DNA of 8,129 bases, taken from positions 1 to 8,129 of the forward strand of contig DZCR01000146.1 of assembly GCA_022736495.1 (NCBI GenBank), in the 5' to 3' direction. Source of the stretch: Desulfobacca acetoxidans (GTDB taxonomy: Bacteria > Desulfobacterota > Desulfobaccia > Desulfobaccales > 0-14-0-80-60-11). The position numbers and the translations under genes are program-made. Every line of letters begins with the position of its first letter. Position 1 is the first letter of the stretch. This document shows positions 7,086-8,129 of the stretch, piece by piece. The notes under the pieces were generated by a model. The model worked only from the letters and a program-made list of their open reading frames with translations. It made no database searches and was not told where the DNA came from.

Positions 7086-7132
7086 ATGAACGTTGATTAA
7101 GGGGGGGATTGGGGTTCCTTAATTCAGTTCAT
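7086..7132. repeat. Inverted repeat with G-rich loop
   Basis: ATGAAC (7086-7091) pairs with GTTCAT (7127-7132), and ATTAAGG (7096-7102) with CCTTAAT (7117-7123). A 4 by 3 base internal loop separates the stems, and a 14-base apical loop carries runs of G (GGGGG, then GGGG). There is no T tract after it on the plus strand. The TTAAGGGGGGG core resembles dispersed intergenic repeats seen in many bacteria. Confidence 0.6.
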
Positions 7133-7451
7133 ATTTGCCCAAATTAAATGCAGGAAGCGTGCCTAAACCGCTTTTCTATCAAATAAGCTAATATTTAAAT
7201 AAGATACCTTTTTCTCGTGAGATAACTAGTTCAATTATTTATACCGCACCAGGGCCAGTCCAAGACTTTCATTAGTTAACTACTTATAATAATTAACTTT
7301 GTAGACAATATAAGTTATCCCTCGCCGGTTCAAGAAGTAAGTCTTCATTTACATTCAGGTTCAATGGCCCTCCCCGTTTGTATCGTCTGCCCTGAGCAGA
7401 GCCGCAGAATAAGGGTTTCTTCCCGGCCACCCGGTGAGAAAGTCAACTTTT

Positions 7452-7913
7452 TTATTTTTGATCTTTTTCCTGGTCATACATGAGAGAAACAGTTTGAGAG
7501 ACCCGTTTCGCCCAAGCCGGATCGTCTTTGTTTAACTCAACTTCATCGTAAAAATCACTAAAATCATGATCGATGATTTTGTAGGGATTATGGAGGCTGT
7601 CTGAATCATAGAAGGTATGTCTTAATTCGTGTCTTAATACTCTGGTAATATCGGTATCATCACAGTTAGCAATCAATTTCCCGTCTAAAAGCATAATATA
7701 GTCATAACCATCTTCCGGAGCTTCATCCCTGGATAAAAATTTCACCAAATCGGAAGGTCTCATGATTTTCCCTAACACAACATTGCCTTTACTGGCCATT
7801 TTTTTCTTATTAATCAGGAAGAGAATTTTGGCGTTGACCAAGTGGGGGAAATGTTGAGATCTGATTTTTTCATACATTTCAAGAATATGGTCAGGGACAT
7901 GGTCATATTTCAT
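7452..7913 (-). CDS. Putative phage-type zinc metallopeptidase
   Basis: A 153-residue protein with an HExxH zinc-protease signature, RHELRH at residues 94-99 (His95 and His99 as metal ligands, Glu96 as catalytic base). A later DHDFSDFYDEVE (115-126) has His116 as a possible third ligand. The N-terminal half, with HPHLVNAKILFLI and the KGNVVLGKIMRPSDLVKFL stretch, fits the family of small putative phage metallopeptidases; natural substrates are not known to me. There is no signal peptide or membrane segment, so it acts in the cytoplasm. ATG 7913 is chosen over an open frame reaching 7958 because AAGGAGG lies 6 bases upstream. Base composition is clearly more AT-rich than the sdh and kinase genes, in line with acquisition from a phage or other mobile source. 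No phage structural gene or integrase is in the window. Confidence 0.82.
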   Translation of the reverse strand: MKYDHVPDHILEMYEKIRSQHFPHLVNAKILFLINKKKMASKGNVVLGKIMRPSDLVKFLSRDEAPEDGYDYIMLLDGKLIANCDDTDITRVLRHELRHTFYDSDSLHNPYKIIDHDFSDFYDEVELNKDDPAWAKRVSQTVSLMYDQEKDQK

Positions 7914-7919
7914 GATAAT

Positions 7920-7926
7920 CCTCCTT
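7920..7926 (-). promoter_or_regulatory. Ribosome binding site of the metallopeptidase gene
   Basis: AAGGAGG on the minus strand, 6 bases before ATG 7913. It decides against the longer frame starting at 7958. Confidence 0.85.
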
Positions 7927-7956
7927 GTTCGTGATTCATTATTATTACAATCGAAC

Positions 7957-7984
7957 AATATAAACGATAGGGCGGCAGATACAA
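7957..7984 (-). promoter_or_regulatory. Candidate promoter of the metallopeptidase gene
   Basis: On the minus strand TTGTAT (7984-7979) and TATATT (7962-7957) are 16 bases apart. The -10 matches consensus at 5 of 6 positions, the -35 only at 3 of 6. It would give a leader of about 37 bases. Confidence 0.3.
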
Positions 7985-8018
7985 AGCGATATTTAAAAAT
8001 ACATCAGATATCAGTTAG

Positions 8019-8129
8019 TTAGTTCCCATCCAGAAAGCCGTCATTTTATGCGGGCGTATTAGCCTGGAACGGCGATTTGGTGCCGAAGCCGGTTTAATCA
8101 AAGGTTATGAGAACGAATTTGGCGGTTAT
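8019..8129 (+). other. Open frame without start at the right edge
   Basis: After a TAG at 8016 one plus-strand frame stays open for 37 codons to the edge. It reads plausibly as protein near its end (RRFGAEAGLIKGYENEFGGY) but has no ATG, GTG or TTG in that frame. It could be a broken gene remnant, a gene with its true start mis-sequenced, or chance. All three minus-strand frames here are closed quickly. Confidence 0.2.

Larger units (their letters stand above)
6916..7451. other. Gene-free stretch between convergent genes
   Basis: No supported coding sequence in 536 bases. It holds a direct repeat of CAGGTAT around 6980-6995, a distant pair TGACAC (6936-6941) and GTGTCA (6968-6973), a minus-strand terminator (7029-7066), a G-rich-loop inverted repeat (7086-7132), and an AT-rich part from about 7140 with a weak inverted repeat AGTTAA (7274-7279) and TTAACT (7293-7298). 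A strong AAAGGAG at 7071-7077 precedes only tiny frames (MV and MNVD), possibly the relic of a lost gene start. Confidence 0.6.

Noticed and set aside
8107..8129. ATG at 8107 as the start of a gene running off the edge
   Set aside because: AAAGG is only 2 bases upstream and just seven codons are visible, too little to support a gene.

Overview
The window reads as chromosomal DNA of a fairly GC-rich Gram-negative bacterium, most likely a member of the Desulfobacterota (Desulfobacca or syntrophobacter-like). This is inferred from the gene mix: a Bacillus/Wolinella-type succinate dehydrogenase with a single five-helix cytochrome b subunit, a MucR/Ros zinc-finger regulator, a Nif11-domain protein and a bacterial Ser/Thr kinase. 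No marker gene fixes the taxon.

Layout. (1) Positions 1-1983, minus strand: sdhC followed by the first 440 codons of sdhA, 11 bases apart and each with a good ribosome binding site. The rest of sdhA, and presumably sdhB, lie beyond the left edge. A weak promoter candidate sits just upstream of sdhC. (2) Positions 2214-2372, minus strand: a tRNA-Phe(GAA) with encoded CCA, its own promoter and its own intrinsic terminator. (3) Positions 2499-5553, plus strand: a compact three-gene cluster. A cytoplasmic kinase (degenerate receiver, PAS, complete Ser/Thr kinase) overlaps by 13 bases a YdjM/DUF457-type membrane metal-dependent hydrolase. A small cupin protein follows 38 bases later. Spacing suggests co-transcription; no shared pathway is evident. 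(4) Positions 5638-6219, minus strand, convergent to the cupin: a 193-residue protein with two nearly identical Nif11 leader-like domains and a Pro-rich tail ending in a Gly-Gly segment. (5) Positions 6475-6915, plus strand, divergent from the Nif11 gene across an AT-rich gap: a MucR/Ros-family regulator. (6) Positions 6916-7451: no gene, but two structures, a textbook minus-strand terminator at 7029-7066 and a G-rich-loop inverted repeat at 7086-7132. (7) Positions 7452-7913, minus strand: an AT-rich gene for a small phage-type HExxH metallopeptidase. (8) Positions 7914-8129: AT-rich upstream sequence and an open frame without a start running off the right edge.

The left part (sdh, tRNA) is core genome and the kinase cluster has the same composition. 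From about 6220 rightwards composition turns AT-rich, gene density drops, and the genes (Nif11-like, MucR, phage-like peptidase) are of accessory type, which suggests an acquired or variable region. The points most worth following are the receiver that has lost its phosphorylation residues, the recent Nif11 duplication with its odd tail, and the minus-strand terminator standing nearly 390 bases from the nearest gene.
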